A stretch of DNA of 64,000 nt from JAGSOU01 sp049974865 (GCA_049974865.1 JBNGCX010000007.1:1-64000), one strand, 5' to 3'; shown: positions 26,950 to 35,592, counted from the stretch's first letter. Made by a program: numbers and translations. Notes: a model not told the origin generated them from the letters alone.

Positions 26950-28782
26950 ATGAGGCCGGGCGACTGGATTCACGCCTTCCGCCCCGCCGAGGGGCAGCCG
27001 CCGCGCCGGCTGGCGGCGTTCTTCGGCTGGTGCCTGTCGGGGGCCTGGCCGATGCTGGCGCTGGCCGCCGCCGCCTCGGCCGCCGCGGGCACGGCAGAGG
27101 TGATGACGGCGCTTCTGCTGGGCCGGGTGATCGACACCGCGCTGGCGGCGGGACCGGGGCAGGTGTTCAGCCAGCACTGGCCGCTGCTGCTGGGCTTTGC
27201 CGCCTTTTTCCTGGTGGCGCGGCCCTTGCTGTTCGGGATCAGCGCGGCGACCAATGCGCTGGTGGTGCAACCCAACGTGATGCCGCTGGTCCTGTCGCGG
27301 CTGCATCGCTGGACGATGGGGCAGGCGGTGACCTTCTTCGACGACGATTTCGCCGGCCGCATCGCGCAGAAGCAGATGCAGACCGCCCGCGCGGTGACCG
27401 ACGTGACGGCCGAGACGATCAACGTGGTGGCCTTTGCGCTGGCCTCGCTGGTGGGCTCGGCCCTGCTGCTGACCACGATCGACGGGCGGATCGCGCTGGC
27501 GCTGGCGGTGTGGCTGGCGGGATACCTGATGCTGATCCGCTGGTTCTTGCCGCGGGTGCGGGTACGGTCCCGCGCGCGGGCCGGGGCGCGGGCCATGGTC
27601 TCGGGGCAGGTGGTGGACACGGTCACGAATATCAAGACGGTCAAGCTGTTCGCCCATGCCGACCACGAGGACCACGCGGCGCTGGGCGCGATGGAGGCGT
27701 TTCGCCAGACCGCGCTGTCCTTCGGCGCGCTGGCCTCGTCCTTCCGCTTTGCGCTGATGACGGTGGCCGGGGTTCTGCCCGTGGCGCTGGTGGGCGGCAC
27801 GCTGTGGCTGTGGAGCGTGGGACAGGCCAGCCCCGGAGACATCGCCGCCGCGGGGGCCATCGCCATCCGCATCGCGCAGATGACCGGCTGGGTCAGTTTC
27901 GCGATGATGGGGCTCTACGCCAATGTCGGCGAGGTCGAGGACGGGATGCGCACGCTGGCCGTGCCCCATGCCCTGCCCGACAGCCCCGACGCGGTGGATC
28001 TGCCGCGCGGCCCCGGCGAGATCGTTTTCGACAATGTCAGCTTTGCCTACGGGCGCCGCACCGGCGGTGTGGAGGGCATAAACCTGACCGTGAAACCGGG
28101 CGAAAAGCTGGGGATCGTGGGGGCATCAGGCGCGGGCAAATCGACCCTCGTGGCCCTTCTTTTGCGCCTTTATGACTGCGAAATAGGCAAAATTTTGGTC
28201 GATGGGCATAATTTAGGCAAAGTAACGCAGGAAAGTCTCCGCCGGCAGATCGCCATGGTCACCCAGGAAACCGCGATGTTCAACCGCTCGGCCCGCGACA
28301 ACATCCTTTACGGCCGGCCCGAGGCCTCAGAGGCCGAGATGATCGAGGCCGCGAAGCAGGCCGAGGCGCATGATTTCATCCTCGGCCTGCGCGACCACAT
28401 GGGGCGCGAGGGTTACGACGCCTATCTGGGCGAGCGGGGCGTAAAGCTGTCGGGCGGGCAGCGGCAGCGCATCGCGCTGGCCCGGGCCTTTCTCAAGGAT
28501 GCGCCGATCCTGGTTCTGGACGAGGCGACAAGCGCGCTGGACTCCGAGGTCGAGGCCGCGATCCAGGCGGCGCTGCACCGGGTGATGGAGGGCAAGACGG
28601 TGCTGGCCATCGCCCACCGCCTGTCGACGCTGTCGGAAATGGACCGCATCGTGGTGCTGGATCAGGGCCGCATCGTCGAACGGGGCACGCATGACGAGCT
28701 GATCGAGAAAGACGGGCTTTACGCCCTCTACTGGCGGCGGCAGTCGGGCGGGTTTCTCAAGGCTGACGCGGCGGCGGAATAG
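26950..28782 (+). CDS. ABC exporter, fused permease and ATP-binding protein
   Basis: This 610-residue half-transporter has an N-terminal ABC membrane domain (about residues 30-340, roughly six TM segments) and an ATPase domain. The Walker A is GIVGASGAGKSTLVALLLRL (near residue 390), the signature LSGGQRQRIALARAF, the Walker B ILVLDEATSALDS, and the H-loop AIAHRLSTL. The family exports lipids, drugs or peptides; the substrate is unknown. A 105-base gap separates it from the LysE pair. Confidence 0.88.
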   Translation: MRPGDWIHAFRPAEGQPPRRLAAFFGWCLSGAWPMLALAAAASAAAGTAEVMTALLLGRVIDTALAAGPGQVFSQHWPLLLGFAAFFLVARPLLFGISAATNALVVQPNVMPLVLSRLHRWTMGQAVTFFDDDFAGRIAQKQMQTARAVTDVTAETINVVAFALASLVGSALLLTTIDGRIALALAVWLAGYLMLIRWFLPRVRVRSRARAGARAMVSGQVVDTVTNIKTVKLFAHADHEDHAALGAMEAFRQTALSFGALASSFRFALMTVAGVLPVALVGGTLWLWSVGQASPGDIAAAGAIAIRIAQMTGWVSFAMMGLYANVGEVEDGMRTLAVPHALPDSPDAVDLPRGPGEIVFDNVSFAYGRRTGGVEGINLTVKPGEKLGIVGASGAGKSTLVALLLRLYDCEIGKILVDGHNLGKVTQESLRRQIAMVTQETAMFNRSARDNILYGRPEASEAEMIEAAKQAEAHDFILGLRDHMGREGYDAYLGERGVKLSGGQRQRIALARAFLKDAPILVLDEATSALDSEVEAAIQAALHRVMEGKTVLAIAHRLSTLSEMDRIVVLDQGRIVERGTHDELIEKDGLYALYWRRQSGGFLKADAAAE

Positions 28783-28843
28783 GGCTGGCCGGAGCGCGGG
28801 TGATGGGGCAGTGTGGCTGGCGTAGCCAGGGGGAGCAGTCACC

Positions 28844-29263
28844 ATGGATTACGAGACCGTCGCGCCGGAGGAATTCGGCCGCAGCCTGACCGGCATCGGC
28901 GTCAATCTGCTGACGCCGGATGTGCGCGCGCTGGCGCGGTTCCTGCAAGAGGTGTTCGGCCTGTCCGCCCACCGCCTGTCCGACGATTTCGCCATCATCC
29001 GGCATGGCGGCATGGTGATGCAGCTGCATTCCGACGGCGCCTATGGCGACCACCCCCTGCTGGGGATGGTCCCCGAGTTGCCGCCGCGCGGGGCGGGGGT
29101 GCAGCTCTACCTATTCGGCATCGATCCCGACGCCGCGGCCGCCCGCGCGCTTCCCGACCAGGTGATGGAGCCCCCGGCGGACAAACCCCACGGGCTGCGC
29201 GAGGCGACCATTCTCAGCCCCGAGGGCTACGCCTTCAGCCCGGCCATGCCCCGGGACGGCTAG
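28844..29263 (+). CDS. VOC-superfamily (glyoxalase-like) protein
   Basis: This 139-residue single VOC domain has GVNLLTPDVRALARFLQEVFGL at the beta-alpha-beta start, RHGGMVMQLHSDG, and LREATILSPEGYAFSPA at the end. Metal ligands are not obvious, so it may be a non-enzymatic binding member or a dioxygenase/fosfomycin-type relative. GGGGGAG precedes the ATG. It has no clear partner apart from the following methyltransferase on the same strand. Confidence 0.7.
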   Translation: MDYETVAPEEFGRSLTGIGVNLLTPDVRALARFLQEVFGLSAHRLSDDFAIIRHGGMVMQLHSDGAYGDHPLLGMVPELPPRGAGVQLYLFGIDPDAAAARALPDQVMEPPADKPHGLREATILSPEGYAFSPAMPRDG

Positions 29264-29296
29264 ACGCCTGCTCGGACTCGCGCTAAGCCCCGGCGC

Positions 29297-30505
29297 ATGA
29301 AACGCCTCACCATCTCTCGCCTCGGCCATCGCGGCGACGGCATCGCCGAGGGTCCGGTCTACGTGCCGCTGGCCCTGCCCGGCGAGGAGGTGGAGTTCGA
29401 CGAGGCCACAGGTGCCCTGCGCATCCTCACCCCCTCGGACCAGCGCGTGCGCCCGCCCTGTCCGCATTTCAAGAGCTGCGGGGGCTGCGCGCTGCAGCAT
29501 GCGTCGGACGATTTCGTGGCGGATTGGAAGGTGGACGTGGCGCGCACTGCGCTGGAGGCGCAGGGGCTGGCGGCTGAAATGCGCCCCATCGCCACCTCGC
29601 CCGCCCGTTCGCGCCGGCGGGCGACGCTGGCGGGCAAACGCACCAAGAAGGGCGTGATCGTGGGGTTTCATGCCCGGGCGTCGGACACCGTGGTGCCGGT
29701 GCCGGACTGCCATTTGCTGCACCCCGGCCTGATGGCCTGCCTGCCCGCGCTGGAGGAGATCACCACGCTGGGCGCCAGCCGCAAGGGCACGCTGGACCTG
29801 GCGCTGACCCTATCCGAGGCGGGGGTGGACGTGGCCGTCACCGGCGCCAAACCGATGGACGCGGCATTGTTCGCCGCGCTGGGCGGGCTGGCCGAGACGC
29901 ACGATCTGGCGCGATTGAGCTGGAATAATGACTTGGTCGCCGAACGCCGGCCGCCGTTGCAGCGCATGGGGCGCGCCCTGGTCAGCCCGCCCCCCGGTGC
30001 GTTCCTGCAGGCCACGGCCGAGGGCGAGGCCGCGCTGGTGGGCGCCGTGCGCGCCGCGGTGGGCGACGCGAAACACATGGCCGACCTCTTCGCCGGGTGC
30101 GGCACCTTCACCCTGCCGCTGGCCGAGGCGGCCGAGATCCACGCGGTGGAGGGCGAGGCGGCCCTGCTGGCCGCGCTCGACCAGGGCTGGCGCCGGGCCG
30201 AGGGGCTGCGGCGCGTCACCACCGAGACCCGCGACCTGTTCCGCCGCCCCCTGATGCCGGACGAGCTGTCGCGGTTCGAGGCGCTGGTGATCGACCCGCC
30301 GCGCGCCGGGGCCGAGGCGCAGGTGGCGCAGATCGCCGCCGCGGCGGTGCCGGTGGTGGCGATGGTGTCGTGCAACCCCGTCACCTTCGCGCGCGATGCC
30401 CGGGTTTTGGTCGAGGCGGGCTTTGCGCTGGACTGGGTGCAGGTCGTCGACCAGTTCCGCTGGTCGCCCCATGTGGAACTGGCTGCGCGGTTTGTTCGCG
30501 CTTGA
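29297..30505 (+). CDS. 23S rRNA (uracil-C5)-methyltransferase family (RlmD/RumA-like) RNA methyltransferase
   Basis: This 402-residue enzyme has an N-terminal TRAM-like part and a 4Fe-4S cysteine set (PPCPHFKSCGGCALQHAS with a fourth Cys in PVPDCHLLH). The SAM motif is LFAGCGTFTLPLAEAAE, DPPRAG follows, and the catalytic Cys is in VAMVSCNPVTFARDARVL. It forms 5-methyluridine in RNA; whether the target is U1939 or U747 is not determinable from the window. ATG 29297 is used. Confidence 0.88.
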   Translation: MKRLTISRLGHRGDGIAEGPVYVPLALPGEEVEFDEATGALRILTPSDQRVRPPCPHFKSCGGCALQHASDDFVADWKVDVARTALEAQGLAAEMRPIATSPARSRRRATLAGKRTKKGVIVGFHARASDTVVPVPDCHLLHPGLMACLPALEEITTLGASRKGTLDLALTLSEAGVDVAVTGAKPMDAALFAALGGLAETHDLARLSWNNDLVAERRPPLQRMGRALVSPPPGAFLQATAEGEAALVGAVRAAVGDAKHMADLFAGCGTFTLPLAEAAEIHAVEGEAALLAALDQGWRRAEGLRRVTTETRDLFRRPLMPDELSRFEALVIDPPRAGAEAQVAQIAAAAVPVVAMVSCNPVTFARDARVLVEAGFALDWVQVVDQFRWSPHVELAARFVRA

Positions 30506-30521
30506 CCGAATGCTCGGTAAT

Positions 30522-30551
30522 CTGGCATCGCCAACGCGCCTGTGCTAAAAT
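30522..30551 (+). promoter_or_regulatory. Possible promoter for the YkuD-domain lipoprotein gene
   Basis: CTGGCA (30522-30527) is followed after 18 bases by TAAAAT (30546-30551), preceded by TGTGC, giving an extended -10 look. It lies in the 89-base gap after the methyltransferase gene and about 40 bases before the start. Confidence 0.35.
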
Positions 30552-30594
30552 TCGGCGTTAGAAAAAGAATGTGGACAGTGTGGGCAGGTTCACC

Positions 30595-31110
30595 ATGTTG
30601 GGCAGACGTGGGGTCGTGCTGGGCGGGATCGCCCTGATGACGGCAGGCTGCGGAGGCAGCCAACAATCCTCGAATTACGTGAGTACCAGCGGCTATCGTG
30701 GGCCGAAGGTCACGCAGGTCATCGTTGCCAAGGAACGGCGCCGGATATTCCTGATGAGCGGCAAGCAGGTCATCCGCCAATACCCGATCGGGCTGGGCTT
30801 TGCGCCCGAGGGCGACAAGCAGTTCCAGGGCGACGGCAAGACGCCCGAGGGCCGTTATCGCATCGACCGGCGCAACCCCGAGAGCACCTTTTACCTGTCG
30901 CTGGGGATTTCCTATCCCAACGCGCGCGACATCGCCGAGGCGCGCAGGCTGGGCAAGGATCCGGGCGGCGACATCTTCATCCACGGCGAGTCGCCGGGGC
31001 GGATGGACGGGCGCGACTGGACGGCGGGCTGTATCTCGGTGGCCAACCCGCATATGCGGGAGATCTACGCGATGGTCGAGGACGGCACGGTGATCGACAT
31101 CCTGCCCTAG
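30595..31110 (+). CDS. L,D-transpeptidase (YkuD domain) lipoprotein
   Basis: This 171-residue protein has a lipoprotein signal (RRGVVLGGIALMTAGCGG, lipobox around the Cys at residue 18). The YkuD fold follows, with IFLMSGKQVIRQYPIGLG, DGKTPEGRYRI, FIHGESPG and the catalytic DWTAGCISVAN. The usual SHGC is TAGC here, as in a recognised subgroup with an Asp/Thr before the Cys. It should cross-link or modify peptidoglycan, or attach proteins to it. I use ATG 30595; an in-frame GTG at 30571 is possible. Its TAG overlaps the convergent CAP gene at CTAG. Confidence 0.85.
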   Translation: MLGRRGVVLGGIALMTAGCGGSQQSSNYVSTSGYRGPKVTQVIVAKERRRIFLMSGKQVIRQYPIGLGFAPEGDKQFQGDGKTPEGRYRIDRRNPESTFYLSLGISYPNARDIAEARRLGKDPGGDIFIHGESPGRMDGRDWTAGCISVANPHMREIYAMVEDGTVIDILP

Positions 31111-31670
31111 AGGCCGGGCGTGTCGGCGGCGGCGAAAGTGGGATCGGGATCGCGGCCCGGGCCGCCGGTGACCATGGTCCACCAGATCTTGCCGTTCGGC
31201 TCCTGGAAGAAGGCAAAGCCCATGTCGGTGGCGCGCGGCGCGAGGATCACGTCGCGGGTGTCCTTCTGCTCCATCCAGGCGGCGAGGGTCTCAAGCTCGG
31301 TCTCGTAGGTCTCCGATATGTTTTCGCCCATCATGATCCCGGTGTAGCCGGCCCGGCGTACCCGGTCGAGCGGCGACGACCCGTCGGAGCCGAAATGCCA
31401 GGGCCGGTTCTGCAGCGACATGTCGCGCGAATGGGTGGCCGCGGCGGCGTTCAGCTCGGCGTTCAGCCGGAGCTCGCCCACGCCGTCGGCGCGGCGCAGC
31501 GCGTTGACCGCGTCCAGCATGCGGTACTGCACCCGGGTCATGGAGTTCGGTTTCAGGCGATAGACCTGCGGCAGCGGCTTGCCGCTCGCATCCAGCGTGG
31601 GCTGGGCGGTGTTGCAGCCGGCCAGGGCCAGCGGCAGGGCAGCGATGAAGACCAGAACGAGACGCATCAT
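31107..31670 (-). CDS. CAP-domain (SCP-like) lipoprotein
   Basis: This 187-residue protein has a lipoprotein signal (LVFIAALPLALAGCNTA, Cys near residue 19) and a CAP domain with LNAALAAAATHSRDMSLQNRPWHF-type helix and GENI near residue 118. In bacteria these are envelope proteins of mostly unknown role. It lies between two L,D-transpeptidase genes, which hints at a cell-wall role. Its stop shares CTAG with the upstream convergent gene. Confidence 0.82.
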   Translation of the reverse strand: MMRLVLVFIAALPLALAGCNTAQPTLDASGKPLPQVYRLKPNSMTRVQYRMLDAVNALRRADGVGELRLNAELNAAAATHSRDMSLQNRPWHFGSDGSSPLDRVRRAGYTGIMMGENISETYETELETLAAWMEQKDTRDVILAPRATDMGFAFFQEPNGKIWWTMVTGGPGRDPDPTFAAADTPGL

Positions 31671-31748
31671 GGAACGAACCCCCGGAGTTGCCGGGTTTCA
31701 TTACAGGCAGCCGCGTGGCTTTTCAAACACCGGTGGGCGAAATCCGCT

Positions 31749-31764
31749 CAATCAAGCGTGATTG
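31749..31764. promoter_or_regulatory. Inverted repeat next to the second L,D-transpeptidase promoter
   Basis: CAATCA and TGATTG with a 4-base spacer (extending to 7 bases per arm with flanking T and A) end 2 bases before the -35 box at 31767. The position suits an activator or repressor site, or chance. No regulator gene is nearby. Confidence 0.4.
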
Positions 31765-31766
31765 AA

Positions 31767-31795
31767 TTGCGACTGCGGCCTCCGGGTCATATATT
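31767..31795 (+). promoter_or_regulatory. Sigma-70-type promoter for the Tat L,D-transpeptidase gene
   Basis: TTGCGA (31767-31772) with a 17-base spacer to TATATT (31790-31795). Spacing is ideal and the -10 matches five of six positions. The downstream ATG is at 31843. Confidence 0.6.
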
Positions 31796-31842
31796 CCCGG
31801 CAGGTATTTTCCTGTCTGACAAGGCTTTGAACGGAGATCGAC

Positions 31843-32460
31843 ATGACATCTGGGCCTTTCGTTTCCCCAAACCGTCGCCGTTTCCTGGCCGGAACAGCCG
31901 CCGCCGCGCTGGGCGGGCTCGCCGCCCCTGCATTGGCGCAGGGCAATTCCGACGACACTTTCGCGCCGGAGTTCGAGCCCGATCTCGACCCGACGGTGCG
32001 GCACAACATCTCGTCCTTCCGGTCGTTGCAGTGGCAACCCTATTTCTCGTCGCTGGACAACGGCGCGGTGCTGGTCGACACCACGTCGCGGGCGCTGCAT
32101 TTCTGGTCCGAGGACGAGACGATCTACAAACTCTACCCGACCTCGGTGCCGCTGTCCGAGGAACTGACCCGGCGCGGCCGCACCAGGGTGGTGCGCAAGG
32201 TCGAGGGGCCGGAATGGCGCCCCACGCCCTCGATGAAGGAGCGCAATCCCGAATGGCCCGATTACGTCGGCCCCGGCCCGGACAACCCGCTGGGTACCCA
32301 TGCGCTCTACCTGAGCTGGACCTATTACCGGATCCACGGCACCCATGACACGCGCAAGATCGGCCGCCGGTCGTCGAACGGCTGCATCGGGCTTTATAAC
32401 GAGCATATCGCCGAGCTGTTCAGTCTGACCAAGGTCGGCACGCAGGTGTTGCTGATTTGA
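31843..32460 (+). CDS. L,D-transpeptidase (YkuD domain) with Tat signal
   Basis: This 205-residue protein begins with NRRRFLAGTAAAALGGLAAPALA, a Tat-type twin-arginine signal. The YkuD domain has LVDTTSRALHFWSEDETIYKLYPTSV, GPDNPLGTHALYLSWTYYRIHGTHD, and the catalytic SSNGCIGLYNEHIAELF. It should make 3-3 cross-links or other L,D bonds in periplasmic peptidoglycan. Export by Tat suggests folding in the cytoplasm. It pairs with the lipoprotein homologue at 30595-31110, with which it shares little sequence beyond the core motifs. Confidence 0.88.
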   Translation: MTSGPFVSPNRRRFLAGTAAAALGGLAAPALAQGNSDDTFAPEFEPDLDPTVRHNISSFRSLQWQPYFSSLDNGAVLVDTTSRALHFWSEDETIYKLYPTSVPLSEELTRRGRTRVVRKVEGPEWRPTPSMKERNPEWPDYVGPGPDNPLGTHALYLSWTYYRIHGTHDTRKIGRRSSNGCIGLYNEHIAELFSLTKVGTQVLLI

Positions 32461-32499
32461 CCACAAAGGGGCGGAGTTTCGCCGGTTTTCGCAAATTTG

Positions 32500-32527
32500 T
32501 TGCCAAGGATGAATGCTCAGGCATAAA
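32500..32527 (+). promoter_or_regulatory. Probable promoter for the 59-residue membrane peptide gene
   Basis: TTGCCA (32500-32505), a 16-base spacer, then CATAAA (32522-32527), an acceptable -10. It lies about 71 bases before the ATG. Confidence 0.45.
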
Positions 32528-32598
32528 GATTCGGCGTGACACGAAACTTGGGTGTTGTTCGGCGTGAAGACGCCGCCCATCCGCTCTTGGAGGTTAAC

Positions 32599-32778
32599 AT
32601 GAAGAAAGTCGCACTCGCTGCTGCCCTGTCGCTGGCCGCCACCACCGCCTTCGCCGGCGGCATGGCCGAGCCGGTCATGGAGCCCGAAGTCATCGTCGAA
32701 GACACCGCGTCCTCGGACGGCGGCATCCTGGTTCCGCTGCTGTTCATCGCGATGGTCGCAGCCGCTGCCGCCAACTAA
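32599..32778 (+). CDS. Small exported membrane peptide of unknown function
   Basis: This 59-residue protein has a signal peptide (KKVALAAALSLAATTAFA, cleavage before GGMAEP), a short acidic segment (EPVMEPEVIVEDTASSDGG) and one C-terminal hydrophobic helix (ILVPLLFIAMVAAAAAN). GGAGG at 32589-32593 decides the ATG; an in-frame start at 32536 would add 21 residues before the signal. A strong terminator follows, shared with hemH on the other strand. It resembles small peptides I have seen beside roseobacter hemH genes, but I cannot name it. Confidence 0.8.
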   Translation: MKKVALAAALSLAATTAFAGGMAEPVMEPEVIVEDTASSDGGILVPLLFIAMVAAAAAN

Positions 32779-32800
32779 GGCGCCGCAGGCACGAATTTGA

Positions 32801-32830
32801 AAAGGCGGTGGGTTCCCCACCGCCTTTTTT
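32801..32830. terminator. Rho-independent terminator between the small peptide gene and hemH
   Basis: AAAGGCGGTGGG, a TT loop and CCCACCGCCTTTTTT form a 12-bp stem with a six-T tail on the plus strand. On the minus strand a shorter T tract follows. It sits in the gap between convergent genes. Confidence 0.9.
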
Positions 32831-32839
32831 CATGGCCGG

Positions 32840-33934
32840 TCAGCCGATCCAGCCCTTGAGGTTGTCGCGGATCACGTCGCTGAGCACGGCGATATGCGCG
32901 TCTTCGTCGTTGAGGCAGGGGATATAGGTGAAATCCTCGCCGCCCGCCTCTTCGAAGCTTTCCTTGATCTCTTCGTTGATCTCTTCCAGCGTCTCGATGC
33001 AGTCGGCCGAAAAGGCCGGGGCGATCACGGCGATGTTCTTCTTGCCCTCGTCGCGGGCCAGCCGCGCGACCTCTTCGACGGTGTAGGGGCGCAGCCATTC
33101 CTCGGGGCCGAAGACCGACTGGAAGGTGGTGGTGATCTGGGTATCGTCCCAGCCCAGCCGTTCTTTCAGCAGGCGCGTCGTTTTCTGGCACTGGCAGTGA
33201 TAGGGGTCGCCCTGCATCAGGTAGCGCTTGGGCATGCCGTGGTAGGAGACGACCAGCAACTCGGGCTTTTTCTCCGCCGCCGCATAGGCGCGCTCGACGG
33301 AGCCGGCCAGCGCCTCGATATAGGCGGGTTCGTCGAAATAGGGGGCCACGGTGCGCGCGGCGGGCTGCCAGGGCTGCTCCATCAGCGCGCGGAAGAACTG
33401 GTCGTTGGCGGTGGCCGAGGTGGCGCCGGCATATTGCGGGTAGAGCGGGAAGAACAGGATCTTCTGGCACCCCTTGTCCACCATCTCCTGCACCTTCGCC
33501 TTGGTCGAAGGGTTGCCGTAGCGCATGCAGAAATCGACCACGACCTGGTCGCCAAAGCTTTTCTCCATCTCGGCGGCGATGGCGGCGGTCTGGTCCCTGG
33601 TGATGGTCATCAGGGGGCTTTCGCCCTTGTCCTCGTTCCAGATCGACTTGTAGGCCGCGCCCGAGCTGAAGGGGCGCTTGGTCAGGATAATGAGTTGCAG
33701 CAGCGGCTGCCATTTCCACGACGGGTAGTCGATCACCCGCTTGTCCGAGAGAAACTCGCTCAGGTAGCGCCGCATGGACCAGTAGTCGTAATTGTCCGGG
33801 GTCCCGAGGTTGGCGATCAGCACGCCGATCTTTTCCGGCGGGATTTTCGGGTGATCCTTGGGGGCGTGGGCCGGGCAGACGGCCCCGGGCTGTTCGGAAA
33901 AGCCGAAGGTCCGGCCGTGTTTGTCATCCAGCAT
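32840..33934 (-). CDS. hemH: Ferrochelatase
   Basis: This 364-residue enzyme inserts Fe2+ into protoporphyrin IX, the last heme step. GVLIANLGTPDNYDYWSMRRYL at the N-terminus, PFSSGAAYKSIW, FFPLYPQYAGATSAT, and LVVSYHGMPKRYLMQGDPYHCQCQKT (with the catalytic His in SYHG) are all conserved. The C-terminal APAFSADCIETLEEI carries the Glu metal-path residues. A short N-terminal extension of about 30 residues precedes the core. HemW, a heme chaperone, is also in this window, but far away. Confidence 0.95.
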   Translation of the reverse strand: MLDDKHGRTFGFSEQPGAVCPAHAPKDHPKIPPEKIGVLIANLGTPDNYDYWSMRRYLSEFLSDKRVIDYPSWKWQPLLQLIILTKRPFSSGAAYKSIWNEDKGESPLMTITRDQTAAIAAEMEKSFGDQVVVDFCMRYGNPSTKAKVQEMVDKGCQKILFFPLYPQYAGATSATANDQFFRALMEQPWQPAARTVAPYFDEPAYIEALAGSVERAYAAAEKKPELLVVSYHGMPKRYLMQGDPYHCQCQKTTRLLKERLGWDDTQITTTFQSVFGPEEWLRPYTVEEVARLARDEGKKNIAVIAPAFSADCIETLEEINEEIKESFEEAGGEDFTYIPCLNDEDAHIAVLSDVIRDNLKGWIG

Positions 33935-34012
33935 GTTGTCTCGTCCGTTGTTCCTGGGCGCTTCCTGGGCGGGTCGGTGTGCCCTCAGGAAATAGAGGGT
34001 TTTGCAGGGGGG

Positions 34013-34846
34013 TCAATCGCGGCGCGGGCGCGCAGGGTCGGGTAGGGGGGCCTCGTCGGTGTTCAGCGCGTCGGCCAGCCGCGCGGCGGCCGAGCCGGGG
34101 CGCAGCGGCTTTTGCTGGCTGTCGTCGGGGGCCCAGCCGGTCAGAACGATCATCTCGAAGGTCGCGGGGATGCGGCCGTCGGGGGTGCCGTAGGTCTCGG
34201 CATAGATGCGGGCGGCCTCGGCGAACAGCGCGCGGGGGGCGAAGCGGCGGTGGCGGCCCTCCAGCGCGTTGGCCTCGCCCATGGCGCGCAGGTCCTGCAT
34301 CAGGTGCAGGGCGGTCTCATAGGTGACGGTCAGCGGCGCGGCATCGGCCACGGGCAGGGCGAAGCCCGCGCGTTGCAGCAGCGCGCCGAGGTCGCGGATC
34401 TCGCCCATGGGGGCGACCCGCGGCGACAGCCCCCCGGTGAGGCGCGTTTCCGCCTCGGCCAGCGAGGCGCGCAGCTCGTGCAGGGTCTGCCCGCCGAAGA
34501 GGATGCCCAGGAACAGCCCGTCGGGCCTGAGCGCGCGGCGGCATTGCACCAGCTGGCCCACCGGGTCGTTCGCCCAGTGCAGGCAGAGCCCGTGGACCAC
34601 CAGGTCATGCGCGCCCTCTTCGAGGTTCAGCACTTCGTTATCGGCGACGATTTTCGCGCCGGGCCAGTCCCACACCTCGGGAAAGCCGGTCACCACGGCG
34701 GGGGCCGTAAAGGTTCTGTTAACCAGTTCCAGCCTTTCCTGAACCTCGTCCAGTGCGGCGCGCTGCAGGAACATCGCCCCGGCCCGGGCGCGGGCGCGGT
34801 TGCGGGTCAGGGCGGTGCGGTCGGTCAGGAGCGGCGGCTGGGTCAT
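34013..34846 (-). CDS. Methyltransferase-like protein (BioC/NDUFAF5-type)
   Basis: This 277-residue protein resembles class I methyltransferases of the kind found in alphaproteobacteria as homologues of mitochondrial NDUFAF5. It has RNRARARAGAMFLQRAALDEVQERLELV, VVHGLCLHWANDPVGQLVQCRRALRPDGLFLG and GLSPRVAPMGEIRDLGALLQRAGFALPVAD. The first SAM-binding glycine motif is weak, so activity is not certain. It diverges from comF by 29 bases. Confidence 0.7.
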   Translation of the reverse strand: MTQPPLLTDRTALTRNRARARAGAMFLQRAALDEVQERLELVNRTFTAPAVVTGFPEVWDWPGAKIVADNEVLNLEEGAHDLVVHGLCLHWANDPVGQLVQCRRALRPDGLFLGILFGGQTLHELRASLAEAETRLTGGLSPRVAPMGEIRDLGALLQRAGFALPVADAAPLTVTYETALHLMQDLRAMGEANALEGRHRRFAPRALFAEAARIYAETYGTPDGRIPATFEMIVLTGWAPDDSQQKPLRPGSAAARLADALNTDEAPLPDPARPRRD

Positions 34847-34875
34847 GGGCGGCTATGTAGAAGGACGGGAAGGGA

Positions 34876-35592
34876 ATGCAAAGGGCGTTGCGCCTGGTCT
34901 TTCCACCGCGATGCGTGTCCTGCGGCGACCTGGTCGAGAGCGATTTCGCGCTCTGCGGCCCTTGCTGGCGCGACACCTGGTTCATCTCGGGGCTGGTCTG
35001 CGACCTCTGCGGCGCACCCCTGCCGGGCGACGAGGCGGAGGGCGCGGTGCATTGCGACGATTGCCTGCAACGGCCCCGGCCTTGGGCGCGGGGCCGGGCG
35101 GCGCTGGTCTATCGCGACAAGGCCCGGCGCCTGGCGCTGGCGCTGAAGCACGGCGACCGGACCGAGCTCGCCCGCCCCGCCGCGCGCTGGATGCTGCGGG
35201 CGGCGCAGCCGATCCTTGCCCCGGACCTGCTGGTCGCCCCGATGCCGCTGCACCGCTGGCGGCTGCTGAAACGGCGCTACAACCAGGCCGCGCTGCTGGC
35301 GGAAGGCGTGGCGCGGCGCGCGGGGCTGGACTATTGCCCAGACCTGCTGATCCGTCCCCGCGCCACGCCCGCGCAGGAAGGGATGAGCGCCGAGGCGCGG
35401 TTCGCCAACATGGCGGGCCGGATCGCCGCCCACCCCCGCCGGGCGGCGCGCATCCGGGGGCGGCGGGTGCTGCTGGTCGATGACGTGATGACCTCCGGCG
35501 CGAGCCTTGCCGCCGCAGCCGAGGCCTGCCATGCCGCTGGCGCAAAAGAGGTTTTCACCCTGACACTGGCGCGCGCGGTCAAGGATGCCTAG
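34876..35592 (+). CDS. ComF-family phosphoribosyltransferase-like protein
   Basis: This 238-residue protein has an N-terminal zinc-binding part (PPRCVSCGDL, LCGPCW, CDLCGAPL, CDDCL: four CxxC pairs) and a PRPP-type domain with VLLVDDVMTSGASLAAAAEAC near the C-terminus. ComF proteins act in DNA uptake or recombination in some bacteria, but in alphaproteobacteria a role is not established. It heads a rightward run with grxC and a nitrilase. Confidence 0.82.
   Translation: MQRALRLVFPPRCVSCGDLVESDFALCGPCWRDTWFISGLVCDLCGAPLPGDEAEGAVHCDDCLQRPRPWARGRAALVYRDKARRLALALKHGDRTELARPAARWMLRAAQPILAPDLLVAPMPLHRWRLLKRRYNQAALLAEGVARRAGLDYCPDLLIRPRATPAQEGMSAEARFANMAGRIAAHPRRAARIRGRRVLLVDDVMTSGASLAAAAEACHAAGAKEVFTLTLARAVKDA

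Noticed and set aside
30995..31056. Possible inactive YkuD because the usual SHGC is TAGC
   Set aside because: The catalytic Cys and following residues are intact, and a related subgroup has the same change, so I keep it as active.
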